Positions 23,335-40,188 of a stretch of 64,000 nt of DNA are shown in pieces (position 1 is the stretch's first letter; every line of letters starts with the position of its first letter). Source of the DNA: Lathyrus oleraceus (Eukaryota > Streptophyta > Magnoliopsida > Fabales > Fabaceae); assembly GCF_024323335.1 (NCBI RefSeq), contig NC_066585.1, forward strand, positions 85,052,614 through 85,116,613, written 5' to 3'. The notes below the pieces were generated by a model, which saw only the letters and a program-made list of their open reading frames with translations, was not told the DNA's origin and did not search any database. Position numbers and translations under genes: made by a program.

Positions 23335-24508
23335 TCATCTGAAAAACTGTTGTATTTCTTCAAGAGTTTTTCCCTTTGTCTCGGGGACCCAAATGGCAAC
23401 AAATCCTGCTGTGAAAACACACACTGCAGTATATATTGTGAAGGTTCCTGATAAAAACATAGGAAGCTTCTGGTTAGAAACAATAGATATTTATAGAAAA
23501 TTAACATAGGCAATGCACACAAACCTCCCGAACTCCAATCCAAGAGCAAATTTGCTGTTAATGTAACCAACCAGGAAAAGAACCAATTGGCAAGTGTTGC
23601 AAAACTTCCAGCTAGGCCTTTGATGTTAATCGGAAGAATCTATTATGTAAAATATATTCAACACATCAACTATCACATTATATTACAACAAAGGTTTGTT
23701 CATATAGGGTTGTCATGCATATTATTATTGAAGAAAATTGTACCTCAGACATTATAATACATGGCATTGCTCCTAATCCCAGAGAGAATGCAATAACCAT
23801 GACCTGAAAGAAATTGAAAGTTTATAATAATGAAGTTAGGGAAACAAACAATAGAAACCATCATTTGTGTAATAAAGTTGTATTTACACACCACAACTCC
23901 AGCCACCGATACGAGGCTCAATGTCGCATATAAATCAGAATCTGGTGATATATATTCCTGAGAGCAAATTCAACATAAAATATATTATCCATATAAAAAA
24001 CCAAAAATATAAAGAAGAATTTACTGATATATAATCCTGTGAATCTGTGTTACAAATTTCTGAACATTTATGCATGAATGCATGTGTAATATCTAGTTAA
24101 TGTATTATGTATATATAAAAATAAACAAAAAAAAATGTTCAAAAAATATAACAAACAAAAAAATTATTATTACCTTCAAGTAGAATGATATTGAAACAAC
24201 CAAAAGACTCAAAGCCATTGCAGATGAAGAAACCTGCAATAGGAGATTTTGATTAATCTCTTATTACCCTCCAAACAAATAGTAATGTGAATGCAAAAGT
24301 TATCGAAAAAACTCAGACTCACAATAAGTAAAAGCCGGCGACCAGATTTGTCTGTTAACCACAAAGTTAAAATCGTAGCAAGAACCTAAATGACATGTAA
24401 ATATTGTTCAGATTATGGTCTGATAAATTTGGAACGTTACAAATTTAGTTTCCTTTCGGTCGAACCTGAACAGCACCGACTCCAAATGTTGCTACATCAC
24501 TCGAAACA
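23335..24508 (-). pseudogene. Captured ERD6-like sugar transporter fragment, last seven exons
   Basis: Seven exons on the minus strand with proper GT-AG introns: about 24504-24466 (SDVATFGVGAVQ), 24385-24323 (VLATILTLWLTDKSGRRLLL), 24233-24174 (VSSSAMALSLLVVSISFYLK), 23957-23892 (EYISPDSDLY), 23803-23744 (VMVIAFSLGLGAMPCIIMSE), 23639-23525 ([20 protein letters not shown]) and 23447-23335 (...[18 protein letters not shown], stop TGA). Exon lengths 63, 60, 66, 60, 115 and 113 keep one continuous frame with no stop across about 150 codons. The DKSGRR and [12 protein letters not shown] signatures are those of the ERD6-like vacuolar monosaccharide transporters (major facilitator family), covering roughly the last five membrane helices. 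The N-terminal half and a start codon are missing. The 5' junction is with the TNP2 fragment, so this is a copy carried by the transposon and not a host gene in place. Confidence 0.9.
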
Positions 24509-25259
24509 TGCGTCTAAATCTCGGAATAACAGGAAAATACCACAAGACTTTTGCTGGAGACAACTTGTTCTTATATCGCGAGACACCGCATTTAGGACAC
24601 TCATTTAACGATGCATACTCATTTCGAAACAAAACGCAATCGTTTGGACATGCATGTATCTTATCATAGCTCATGCCAATAGAGCACAACATCTTTTTGG
24701 TCTCATATGTTCGATTGGGAAGAACATTATCCTCAGGAAGCATATCTTTCAAAAGGGCTAATAACTCTGTGAAACTTTTATCCGACCATCCATTGCCCGC
24801 CTTTAAGTTGTACAACTTTAATACCGCAGACAATCTTGTGAATTTAGTGCAACCATCATACAAAGGTTTCTCTGCATCACTTACCAACCTCTCAAACATT
24901 TCGGGACAATCCTTAAGATCTCCTTCAAGTGCTTCTGCAATCTCTTCAACTCGATCACAATCGTATGTATCTGCGCCACTATAGTTTGAGGCATAGGTCG
25001 TACTATCCCCCGGTTCAACATTCTCGTTACTTTTCTCACCATGCAAATTCCAACATGTATAACTTCGATCAATTCCATGCCTCATTAGATGCGATGTCAA
25101 CTGAACTGCGTCAATCCGTTTCCCATAACAACAACCCAAGCAAGGACATATCATTCTACTGTGGTCTTCGGCGTGCGCAACGGCAAACTTAACGAATTCT
25201 GATATCCCATTCTCGTACTCTCTCGACAATCGATTGGAAGACATCCATGTATTATCCAT
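24492..25259 (-). pseudogene. CACTA transposase TNP2 N-terminal part, truncated and fused
   Basis: Starts at MDNTWMSSNRLSREYENG with the transposase-associated domain: the FVKFAVAHAEDHSRMICPCL region holds the start of a zinc-binding motif, and an HLMRHGIDRSYTCWNLHGE region follows. The acidic middle part and YASLNECPKCGVSRYKNK are typical of TNP2 proteins. The frame reaches only the first residues of the catalytic TNP2 domain (KVLWYFPVIPRFRRMF, about 24545-24505) before the captured sugar-transporter exon begins. Read-through goes R-V-M then TAG, out of frame with the transporter. Full TNP2 proteins are usually over 700 residues; this fragment has about 250. Confidence 0.88.
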
Positions 25260-26145
25260 TACTAATTAGAATAAACAAAAAACAATTTCAGAAGAGAAAC
25301 CAAAAATGGGATGAGACAAAACAATTTCGCTTTATTGAGTTAGTCTCTGTGCAGGGCATTCATGTCTCCAACAACAACCCAAAACCAAAACATGTCTGGT
25401 TTATTGAGTTAGTTTCTCAACATTTTCAGATATCTCTGACTTCAATAGCATGAGAATGTATGAACCATGCATTAAGCATTAGTGGTATGCACTAATTTGT
25501 GGCATAGTTATATATCATCATATAGTTTTTACAAAAGATAAACATTGACTAGAAAATATATATGTAGAATTGTATAATGGTCTAACTGAAAGCTAACAGA
25601 AGAATAGTCGACTCTAATTTACTCTATCAAATAACATCCATACCTAAACTTCTTAAGTTACTAGTTACGCTATGTATGCTAGAATGAATACACTCATAAG
25701 CTGCATAGTGTACCTTTGATTGGTAGAAGGTGTTTTAGATATTGCTGCCTCCTTTTTCTACATCGAGAAACAAATGGAACAGTTGGTGAAATTTAACCCA
25801 TAATGCCTAGTCTCCATTGCTAGCATTGCAACACAATAATTATTGTTGAGAATCTCAATAAATGTATGAACCAAGAAAAATGAAACCAAAAATGAACAAT
25901 AGCGAACGTCAGAAGAGAAACCAAGTAATATGAAGATTAGAAAAATACCTATGGTGTCAAAATCGAACAGCTAAAAACGAATTAATAGAAGGAGGAAACG
26001 TCGTAGATCTGACAAAGATGGAAGGAGAACGCCTTAGAAGTAGCGAAAATCGTAGCAGTGAGAACCCTAACGTGAAAAAGAACGAAAATAACAGAGAGTG
26101 AAATAACAAAACGTGCAGTATGTTATAATTTTAATGTTTACTAAA
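25260..26145. other. 5' part of the CACTA element upstream of TNP2
   Basis: Upstream of the TNP2 start on the minus strand this should be promoter and leader of the transposase. Two 16-base TTTATTGAGTTAGT repeats with CTC occur near 25332 and 25400. No coding region is recognised. Confidence 0.45.
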
Positions 26146-26512
26146 GGGGACCTTAGAGGGCGCTTGTGGAAAAAAAGCGCCCTCTAAAGGGGGCCTAAGA
26201 GGGCGCTTATGAAAGCGCTCTCTAAGGCTTTCCAAAAGCGCTTTATAAACTGGAAATGCACATGGACTTATAGAGCGCTTTTTTAAAAGCGTCCTCTAAG
26301 GGTAACCTTAGAGGGCGCTTTCTAAAAAGCGCCCTGTATTGTTGTCCCTCTATCTCCTCCTTATTTTTTCGCTTCACCTTAGAGGGTGCTTTATTACAAA
26401 AGCGCCCTCTAAAGTGCGCTGTTTATTCCAGTTGTTCGCTCCTTATTTTTTCGCTTCACTTTAGAGTGCGCTTTTGTAATAAAGCGCCCTCTAAGGTGCG
26501 TTGTCTATTCCA
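26146..26512. repeat. Right sub-terminal repeat zone of the CACTA element
   Basis: Repeated GAGGGCGCTT and AAGCGCCCTCTAAAG motifs in both orientations, including a long inverted pair around TTACAAAAGCGCCCTCTAAA (about 26395) and its mirror near 26465-26495. Confidence 0.85.
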
Positions 26513-26530
26513 GTTTTTGGCGTAGTGATG

Positions 26531-26950
26531 CCGAATAACAAATGTTCCATATTTGGTTACATCTTTCTCTTGGCTGGGAGATCCATCTCCTGAAAGCCTT
26601 CCAAACATACTTTAGTGGCTCCCTCCATCATGGTAGCATAATTTGTGGCTTGCTTTAAGACATCAAATCACGCAATTTGGCTGCAAAACTTTGTCACAAG
26701 CCTACACATTATTGGGATCATCGAAAGACCCTTGAAGGTTTATTGTGACAATATGAGTTCTACAAAATCAAAATTTATTAATATCAAGTATCTTATTATG
26801 AAAGAAAGAGTTCAGGAGAAGCAAAATTTGATAGAACATATAGGGACATACTTAATGCTAGCTGACCCACTAACCAAATGTTTGACACCCAAGACTTTTC
26901 ATGGGCATGTTGGTCACATGGATCTTAATTTTGAGACTGCCTTAGATTAG
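26531..26950 (+). pseudogene. RNase H C-terminal part of the split copia element
   Basis: Continuation after the CACTA insertion, with broken frames up to about 26640. From 26645 the frame reads ACFKTSNHAIWLQNF, IERPLKVYCDNMSS, IKYLIMKERVQEK and ADPLTKCLTPKTFHGHVGHM, the end of copia RNase H, to a TAG stop. It matches the RNase H start left of 22513. Confidence 0.8.
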
Positions 26951-27385
26951 TGGGAGTCTTTTCCTTATTTTTCTATATTATATACTTTGTTTGTTTTTTT
27001 TTTTGTACAAACTTTATGTTATGTTTAATTTTCTGCAAAAATAAAAACTTATGAGATATTATTGTTATAACAACATAAAGTCTTTGTTATATGCAGATAT
27101 TGTGATTTTGAATTACACCTAAGGAACTTCAGTTTGATCTCACTAAAGACTTTAGTAAGACCAGTTGAAAATATGTATGATTTAGAGATCACATTGCATA
27201 AAATTTCCATGTCACTCATCCATATCGATCTATATCATCAAGTACATTGACAGTCACGGTGGTCCCATTATTGATGTATGAGGTGAGACAGATTGTAAAG
27301 TTGAAATCTAAAAATAAATAGCATTCAGATGCGCGACTAAAGAATAATGATATAATTATTAAGATATATTGGCCAAATAGAAGAT
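26951..27385 (+). other. 3' untranslated region of the split copia element
   Basis: Gene-free stretch between the RNase H stop and the right LTR start at 27386. Nothing else recognised. Confidence 0.5.
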
Positions 27386-27474
27386 TGTTGAAATATTTTA
27401 ATAATTTAGTATTATACTAGTATTCTAATAATTATGTGAACAAATATACTTACTTAATTATATTAGCTATTTTA

Positions 27475-27627
27475 AATGTGACAAATGGGTGTCCTCATAT
27501 ACAATACACAAAAAATGATCCATTTCCTATATATGAATCTCCATGCAAAGGAAAACCTACTTGTGATGAGTTATGCAAAGCTATTCCTAGCCATAGGCAA
27601 AGGGGTGAGGAAATAATTAACCGTTAA
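27475..27627 (+). other. Small cysteine-rich reading frame, defensin-like spacing (doubtful)
   Basis: Directly after the truncated copia LTR the frame reads NGCPHIQYTKNDPF and then SPCKGKPTCDELCKA to a TAA at 27625. The C-x5-C-x3-C spacing resembles plant defensin-like and nodule cysteine-rich peptides. There is no ATG: the upstream hydrophobic stretch belongs to LTR sequence and starts at GTG. The later cysteines of a full defensin are absent. It may be a fragment of a defensin-like gene cut by the retroelement, or chance. Confidence 0.25.
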
Positions 27628-27868
27628 AAGAAAAGTAGGCATCCTGCATTAATGTTGCAGATAAGCTCAATCCTTGTTGAGCTTAAATAGTCATAACTAA
27701 CAATAATTAATTGGATGTTAACTTAGCTTCAATTGTTGGCTTCCTTCCTTGGACAGCTGCCTTCTTTGACGGCCCCACTTTCTTGTAGTGCTATTCCACG
27801 CAACGCACATTTTCTTCTTCCAACTCAATTCTTTTTTTTAGTCATAATCTTCATCTTTCTATTATTGC

Positions 27869-27878
27869 TATATATAAG
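27869..27878 (+). promoter_or_regulatory. Probable TATA box of the NAC gene
   Basis: TATATATAAG lies 45 bases upstream of the NAC start codon, implying a very short 5' leader. Judged on position and motif only. Confidence 0.5.
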
Positions 27879-27922
27879 CTGTGATTATGGGTATTCATAA
27901 TCAAACTATATAACAAAATAAC

Positions 27923-32472
<4,550 letters not shown>

Positions 32473-32495
32473 TTAATTAATTAATTAATTAGCTT

Positions 32496-33589
<1,094 letters not shown>

Positions 33590-34170
33590 TACTTAAAAAA
33601 AAGTCTCAATTTTAGCATTTTTTGAAGCAATTTGTTCAATCAAGTTTTTATATTATATATTCTCCGACAAATCATTCTCAATTGCTATCAATGTTAACCC
33701 ACTAAGTCTTTCTTATAATATGTTAGACCGCAAGTAAGCCTTCAACAACTTCAATTTTGAAAAATATCTTTCTGCCGAGGTAACTGTCACAAGAATAGTC
33801 AATAAAATTATATATGCAATAAGTGTATTAGAAAAAAATTCATGTCTTTCAAAAAACTTAATATATCAATAGGTCTAATATTTTCTACATGCAACATATC
33901 TCTTAGGAACCTTAACTCCATACACAATTCTTTCCCATCAATATCACATTGTTCATTATGTTTCAATGTCTCTTCAAAATGACTACAACAAGACTCTAAA
34001 GTTGCATTGTCCTATGATTGTAAATTTTAAGAAGTAAATAAGAAATCAAAAACACTTTTATATTGTTGGTATTGCTCAAATCTCTTATTAAGATATACAA
34101 TAGCATGATCAACAAGGTAAATAAATAATTAACTCTAAAAGATTTCTCTTCATATAACTCAATGAGCGGG

Positions 34171-37100
34171 TGTCGCGCCGCAAAAAAAATACCTAAGCGC
34201 ATCACACGCTCGAAGATATAACAGAGTCTTCATCGAACTTTATTTATTCTCGAAGAAAAGAGAAAATGTCGATAAAACCCAAGGGAAGAGAAATGGGTAA
34301 GGAAGTCGATTATGCAAGGAGAATGTATTAGCATCCCTCACATCTGTTATACTCAACAGAAACCATTTTGATTGTTCTTTGCTCGGATGGATATTACTAT
34401 CTAAACGTTACTTTCAAATGCTAAAAGGGAAAAAAAAGTTTAAGTGATAAAAGAAAAAGAAAAAGTTGATTGAATAAGAAAAGAAAGAACTTGCATTGCA
34501 AAGAGTTATGAAGTGAAAAATATTATTTTGGACCAATGATTACGTTGTTGGATCCATAGGATAAGTATGCCTGAACCAAAGAGTGTGACATTAACCAATA
34601 AGTGGTATGACCAAAGGGGAAAGAGGACGTTTGCATAAGCATTATGTCTGATAAGGCAAACAATGCATGAGAAATGGGTTTTCCTCAACACGGGGTCTGA
34701 CAAGGCAAACAAGAAAGAAAAGGGTTTGTCTAAGCACAAGGTCTGACAAGACAAACATGCATGAAGATAATGTTTGACTAAGAACTAGATCTGACAAGGC
34801 AACAATGCATGAGAAAGAGGTTTGCCTAAGCACGAGGTCTGAGAAGGCAAACAAGAGAGAAAATGGTTTGTCTAAGCATAAGATATGACAAGATAAACAT
34901 GCATGAAAATGAGGTTTGCCTAAGTACGAGGTCTGACAAAGCAAACAAGAAAGGAAGGTTCTTGATTCAGAAATGGGCATTTTACCATGAGGTACTTTAC
35001 CTAAAGAAGATATGGAAGCCCAAAGAGTATATTGTTTGGTCCAAATAAAATAGTATAGTTAATGAAGCAGTGTTGTAATGTTGAAGTGTTGAATTGCTAC
35101 TTGTGGGGAAGTAGACTTGTCAATCATTTGATTTGAATTGCACTAAAATCTATGAAAAAAGGAGAATACTTTGAATAACTAGGACATACGCCTCGTATGC
35201 AGAGGTACTCTAGACAACGATATGAATAATCTCTCTCATCATTCTTCGTTACTTAAGGCTTGTGGCGCAGAGTTTGCGTCAGAACTGACAAGTGTTGAAG
35301 AAGCATCTTTTTGTTGTGGTTGAATGATAAAGCATCGATCCAGTCTTGATGTCCCTCTTGTGGACTTGAACTTGAGCTTGACTTGAAGAATCAGGTGCAA
35401 GTGCAAGTGCAAAGGACTGGTCCTATCAAGTGATCAAGAGATTTGTGATCACTTGACTGGACATGGGAATCAGGCAAGTTATGAACAAGTGATTAATCGA
35501 TCAAAGATGACTTTGATCAACCAATCAATTAGGGACAAAGATCATGCTAAAGATAATTCAAGCACATGGATTTGATAAGCAACCTTGATTCTAAAGAAAC
35601 TAATTAAAGATCTAAAAAATCTAAGTATTAAACCCAAATTAAAATCTAATATGATCTAATCATGTTTGTATTATTTTCTAAAGAACTTAAATGTACATTA
35701 GATGTATTTTTCATGTATAAAAAACTAAAATATGTAAAAGAAATATTTTTATGTATTTATGAATTAAAATGTGTAAAAAAAGATTAAAATGTGAATTAAA
35801 GAAAATATATTAAAAATGTAAAATAAAAATGACAAAACGAAATTAACAAAAAAACTAAATCAGGGGGTGTATGGGCCTAGGGGCGTGTATGGAGGAAATA
35901 GGGCATTGGGCCTGGTCAGAAGGGGCCCAAAGTTGGTTTGTCTGTTGCATCAGAACAAAGGAGGTATGTGTCGAATTATGGGGTGTCGTCAGTAAAAATC
36001 CATGGGCCTAATGGGAAATCCCACATGGATTGGCCATGCTAATGGAAGGGGTAGAGCATCATAAACCTCATTTCCAATTTCACTTGTTTCTATCTCGTCC
36101 TCGCTTGTCTCAGACGCACCTCGTCGGAGTTGGTTGCTTCGCCGCGCCGGAGGCGGCGGAGTGGTCCAAAACAACCACCACCACCACCATTTTGTTCATC
36201 TCCTTCCACTATATCCTAATCTAACCTCCATTCACTCCTAAATTCAACCAAATTTGAAAATCGAACTGAAACCTTTATGAACCCTAGGATAAAATAACAT
36301 AAATTAAACGCAAGTATGGAGGAATGAAAGCCTAATTCCGTAGGGCTTTGATTCCTCAGGTGAGACCTCACATGGAGGCAACAATGAGTAATGAGAAGAT
36401 CCTACCCACGAGGACGAGCTATTCTCGGGTCAGCCTTGAATTTGACACAAATGAAGATGAGGACGAAGAAACTGCATGTAAGCTTCAATATCACCACTTC
36501 TTCCCTTCAATTATTTCCTCTTCAATTCTTTAGTCTGTATGATTGCTTCTTGTTGTTGTGTTCTTGTTGTTATTGTGATGAGTGATGGAGAGTGATTGAG
36601 GTGAGGTTCAAAGCTTAACTATTTAAAGCTTCAAACGTTGAATCTTTAACAGCAATGAGAAGAGCGTGTGGTGAGGGTGAGGGAATGGTTCAAAGTAAGA
36701 GAGAAAATCGAGAGTTCTGAAGTGATGATTATGCTAATGATTCCTCATGATTGAATAATGGAGTGATGATTATATAGGGTTTGAGATTATAACAGTGTTA
36801 AGCTCAGTTAACTCCTATGTGCAAAGTTTGTTGAATGTGATCACTCTATTAAACCTCTGTCAATTAGTTAGTTAGGGACTTGAATCAATTAACTTCTGTT
36901 AAAACTATTAACTGTTAGTTGCATGTTAGGAATCAATTAGAATCCGTTAGTGCAGTTAAAAGTTCAGTTAAAATGTTAGTTATGTCAAAACTCAGTTAAC
37001 TCAATTCTGTTATAGCTAGGTTGTTAGTAGTTAAGTTAGTTGAATTAAAATGTGAAGTTAGTTGAACCTCTGTTAGAAGTTGAAGTTATGTTAGCTCTGT

Positions 37101-38937
37101 TAAGTTTGAATACAGTCAATCATATGTTGGTTACTCTGTTAGTCACTTGCTATGATATTAGAATGTGAGCCCGACTTTCTGTTCATTTTGGTTAGACTGT
37201 TGTGACTTTTTTTGAATCCAATTCAGTTAATGTGAATGTTAATTAAAACTAGTTAGCCGTGATTATGCTTGAATGGTGTTTGGAATTTTATTACAGTAGT
37301 GTGGTTATAGTTTGTGAATTGGTGAGCTAGGGTGGAAACAATTGGTTGTGCTTAGTGTTGAATGGAAGTTTGATGGAACAATTATGTGATAACTGATGTT
37401 ATGCATTGCTGCTTTTTTCTCTTAATTGTGTATGCATACAAACTGATTTGTAGGGTTGTTAGGATGCTAGGATTGTGATGCTATTTGAATGAAATTGAAG
37501 TGAGTTTGGTTAGCACTAAAACTATGGAAAATGCACAGTTAGTGAATGAGTCGAGTTTATGCTATGCTTGACTAGTTAAAAAGGTTACGTTAATGTGTGT
37601 TATGATTTTAGTTAGTTGGATTGCAAGTTGTTAGTTTGTGTGCTTGAATTTTAATGCTAAAGTCTAATATGATGGTGTTAGATTTAGATTGAACGGCTAG
37701 TTTGATAATTGTTGCACCATGTATGCTCACTGTTAGTTAAATTGGAACCTTGGATTATATTTGAATGTTAAAGCCAAAACAGCCAGGGTGATGCAGTTTG
37801 AACTTGATTAGTTGAACCATTGATGACAGTTTGTGTAATGGAATGAATTGTTGTGATTGCTTGGAATTGTTTAACTTGTTCTGTGATTGTTGAATTGTGA
37901 CCTTGTTGTTATGTCATGGTTATTATTGATATGTTATGGTTGAATGCATGATTATGTTGAATGTATGTGTGTATGCATGGCTGGCTGTGACTTAAGTGAG
38001 GCAAACTTGGCTTGGTATTGTGAAGGTTACGCATGGCATTAATCAAAGTGGTGGAATCATCATGGAACACACCAAAGGTCATACAAAGGTTTGAAGACCA
38101 AGATGAAATGGCTCATGCATGAAAGAAAAAGTAGAATCAGGGTTTCTTAGAATACCTAGTTGACCAAAAAGTCAATAGTTGACTAAAAGTCAACCTTATG
38201 TGAAGACGTGTAAATTTGTATGGAATTCTTGTATTTTGGATTTGTGATATGATTTGAAATGTTTTTGTAATGAGAACGACATCTTTTTTTTGAATGAATT
38301 GTATAGCTTGAGTTCCAAGAAAGTGGCTTCCTTTCAAACATGAATTTGATTTTGATGTTGAACATTCATCCTCTTGGACTTGCACTTGGCCCTGACTATG
38401 ACATGGAATTACCTTCATGAATGAGTTTTGAATAACAATGTTTTGGACCAAATAAACAATTAAATAGAAAACCATGTAAGATTTCATGGTCCACAAATAA
38501 TCAACCCTAAAGTTGACCTCTATTTGACCAAAATCACACTTGATAATTGCTTCCAAAGATCAAAAGCGTGAAGCAATCCAAAGTGATCAAGGACCAACTT
38601 CCATGAATTAGGGTTCTATAATAAATCTCAAGATCAATATGCAAACCACATGACCCAAAAGTGTCAAAAACCAACAATTAGGGTTTCATAGGAATTGATT
38701 CACAAAGAATGAGCCAAACACCATTGTTGTACCAAACTAGTCCATACATAGCATAAGCTTGATCCACTAGCTTTGTTCATAAATAGCATGACCCTGTGAA
38801 TCAATGTGCTTATTTGAGAATGCAGTTGTAAATGAATGTGTTATGACGGATAATCAGGGCATGTGGATATGCAAATGTAATGAGCAATAAGTCAGACAAA
38901 AAATTGAAAAAAGAAGGGTAAATTTTGGGGTATGACA
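34171..38937 (-). mobile_element. Ogre-like solo LTR, 4.8 kb
   Basis: Plus strand begins TGTCGCGCCGCAAAAAAAAT and ends TTTTGGGGTATGACA. Flanks GCGGG (34166-34170) and GTGGG (38938-38942) form a 5-bp duplication with one mismatch. On the minus strand it starts TGTCATACCCCAAAATTTAC, the start I associate with legume Ogre LTRs; the length also suits Ogre. No gag-pol, primer site or second LTR is present. Inside is a ~48-bp minisatellite (34648-34955, about seven units with TCTGACAAGGCAAACA), a GC-rich island near 36110-36180, and a TTAGTTAG-rich zone near 36780-37150. Confidence 0.7.
34648..34955. repeat. ~48-bp minisatellite inside the Ogre-like LTR
   Basis: About seven units with TCTGACAAGGCAAACA and GTTTGCCTAAGCACGAGG cores, spaced 46-49 bases. 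Because the period is close to a multiple of three, it generates a spurious repetitive minus-strand frame (LSDLVLRQT units). Confidence 0.8.
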
Positions 38938-39844
38938 GTGGGGTATTCAAATTCTCATCAAACTGCCTTTTTCTTCGAGTTATACGCCTTTGAAAAAATA
39001 CTGGATCAATATTCAATTCAATGGCAATTTCTATAATATAATTCAAGGCATTTTTAAAACTGGTTTCTCTATATTCCTTAAAAAATAAATCAATCTCGTT
39101 ATTTTTTGCATAGCAACATCAATAACCACATCCATTTATTGTAAGGGCTTGCTAACCAAAATAATTGCGAATGATATTTCAAACAAAATATTTATCGACA
39201 TTAAAAATAAAAAATCACCAAGCTCATTTGTTGCTAAGGGTTTAGCTTCAGTTTTTATTTTACAATCAAGATCATTTTCGGACACTTCAAGTAAAGTTTC
39301 TCTAAAATTTGACATTTGAGTTTTACTAGCTTTGACACTATCTACATGACTCTCCCAACGAGTGGTTAACAATGATTTTTGAGTCAAAAATTTTACATTA
39401 TCTTTTAAAATTTGTCATATCTTAGTAGAATTATCAAATATAATACAAATGTGTTAACAACTCCAAAAAAATCTTTCGATTTAGCACAAGAGTTAACCAT
39501 ATCACACAATGTCAAATTAAGACTATGACAAGCATAATGAGTATAAAAGAATCTTGGATTTTATGTCTAAAAATTTATTTTGTACGCCTTGATATTTTCT
39601 TTTCATATTTGACCCATTACCATAATCTTGTCCCCACACATCAAATATGTCAAGATCGAGATTTTTTAATTCATCTTGTAAAACATCAAAAAGCCTTTGG
39701 CCAGATGTATCATTCATATTCAAAAATATTAGAAAAAACTTCTTTAACACTAACAGAATTCGAAGAAATGTCCATATATCGTATTATCAAAGACATTTGT
39801 TCTTGGTGACTAACATTAGGAGTACAATCAAGTATTACTGAAAA

Positions 39845-40188
39845 AATGGCCGACCTAATCATATCGGAGGCTCCGTTCTAATTATAAAAATGGGCCCAAT
39901 TTTTTTTAAAAATACAATTATAATAATTAAAAATATATATCAAAAATATAATATATTAATTAAAAATAAATTTAATTATAATTATTTTGAGTTTTGATCA
40001 ATCTTGATTTTTGTATGTACTAAATTTTTATCATAACATTTCTTTTAATTATTGAGTTTTTTTAATAACATTTTATTTATTTTTATTAATATTTATGAAA
40101 AAAAAAATCAAAAGTTTGGGCCTTCTAATATTTGGGACCCTGTGCTGCAGCACATGTTGCACTTGCACATGGCCGACCCTGACTGAGA
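39845..40188. mobile_element. MITE-like insertion in the hAT pseudogene
   Basis: The transposase frame is interrupted between ACTGAAAA (about 39837-39844) and ACTGAGAA (about 40189-40196), an 8-bp duplication with one mismatch. The inserted AT-rich ~340 bases begin with ATGGCCGACCTA and end with ATGGCCGACCCTG. An 8-bp duplication points to a hAT-type origin. Inverted ends are not clear. Confidence 0.45.

Larger units (their letters stand above)
22513..26527 (-). mobile_element. CACTA (En/Spm) transposon, non-autonomous, carrying captured gene exons
   Basis: Terminal inverted repeats CACTACGCCAAA (22513 on plus; 26527 inward on minus) and a perfect 3-bp duplication ATG (22510-22512, 26528-26530) define a 4015-base CACTA element. 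It is inserted in the RNase H region of the copia element. Sub-terminal zones at both ends hold many direct and inverted copies of GCGCCCTCTAA, the expected binding zone for the accessory transposase. Inside, on the minus strand, lie the N-terminal part of a TNP2-type transposase and, directly downstream, seven exons of a sugar-transporter gene. The TNP2 catalytic domain is absent, so the element is not autonomous. The unit is a Pack-CACTA in the sense used for gene-capturing CACTA elements. Confidence 0.92.
17684..27474 (+). mobile_element. Ty1/copia retrotransposon, decayed, split by a CACTA element
   Basis: The LTR start TGTTGGAATATTTTAATAA (17684) recurs at 27386 as TGTTGAAATATTTTAATAA. 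Colinearity holds for about 90 bases to the TTAGCTATTTT motif, so the right LTR is truncated near 27474. The left LTR end is not clear; its R/U5-like part with GGCATTAGGAGTATTGG and AATGGATCCAG lies near 18010-18120. Coding runs 18870-22512 and resumes at 26531-26950 after the CACTA insertion. Just before the right LTR, GGCCAAATAGAAGAT is a weak polypurine tract. No target duplication was found. Confidence 0.75.

Noticed and set aside
23202..23570. 122-codon minus-strand frame
   Set aside because: It reads through a captured transporter exon and intron in the wrong frame; the spliced exons explain the locus better.
34506..34980. Minus-strand frames with repeated LSDLVLRQT units
   Set aside because: Product of the ~48-bp minisatellite in the Ogre-like LTR, not a membrane protein.
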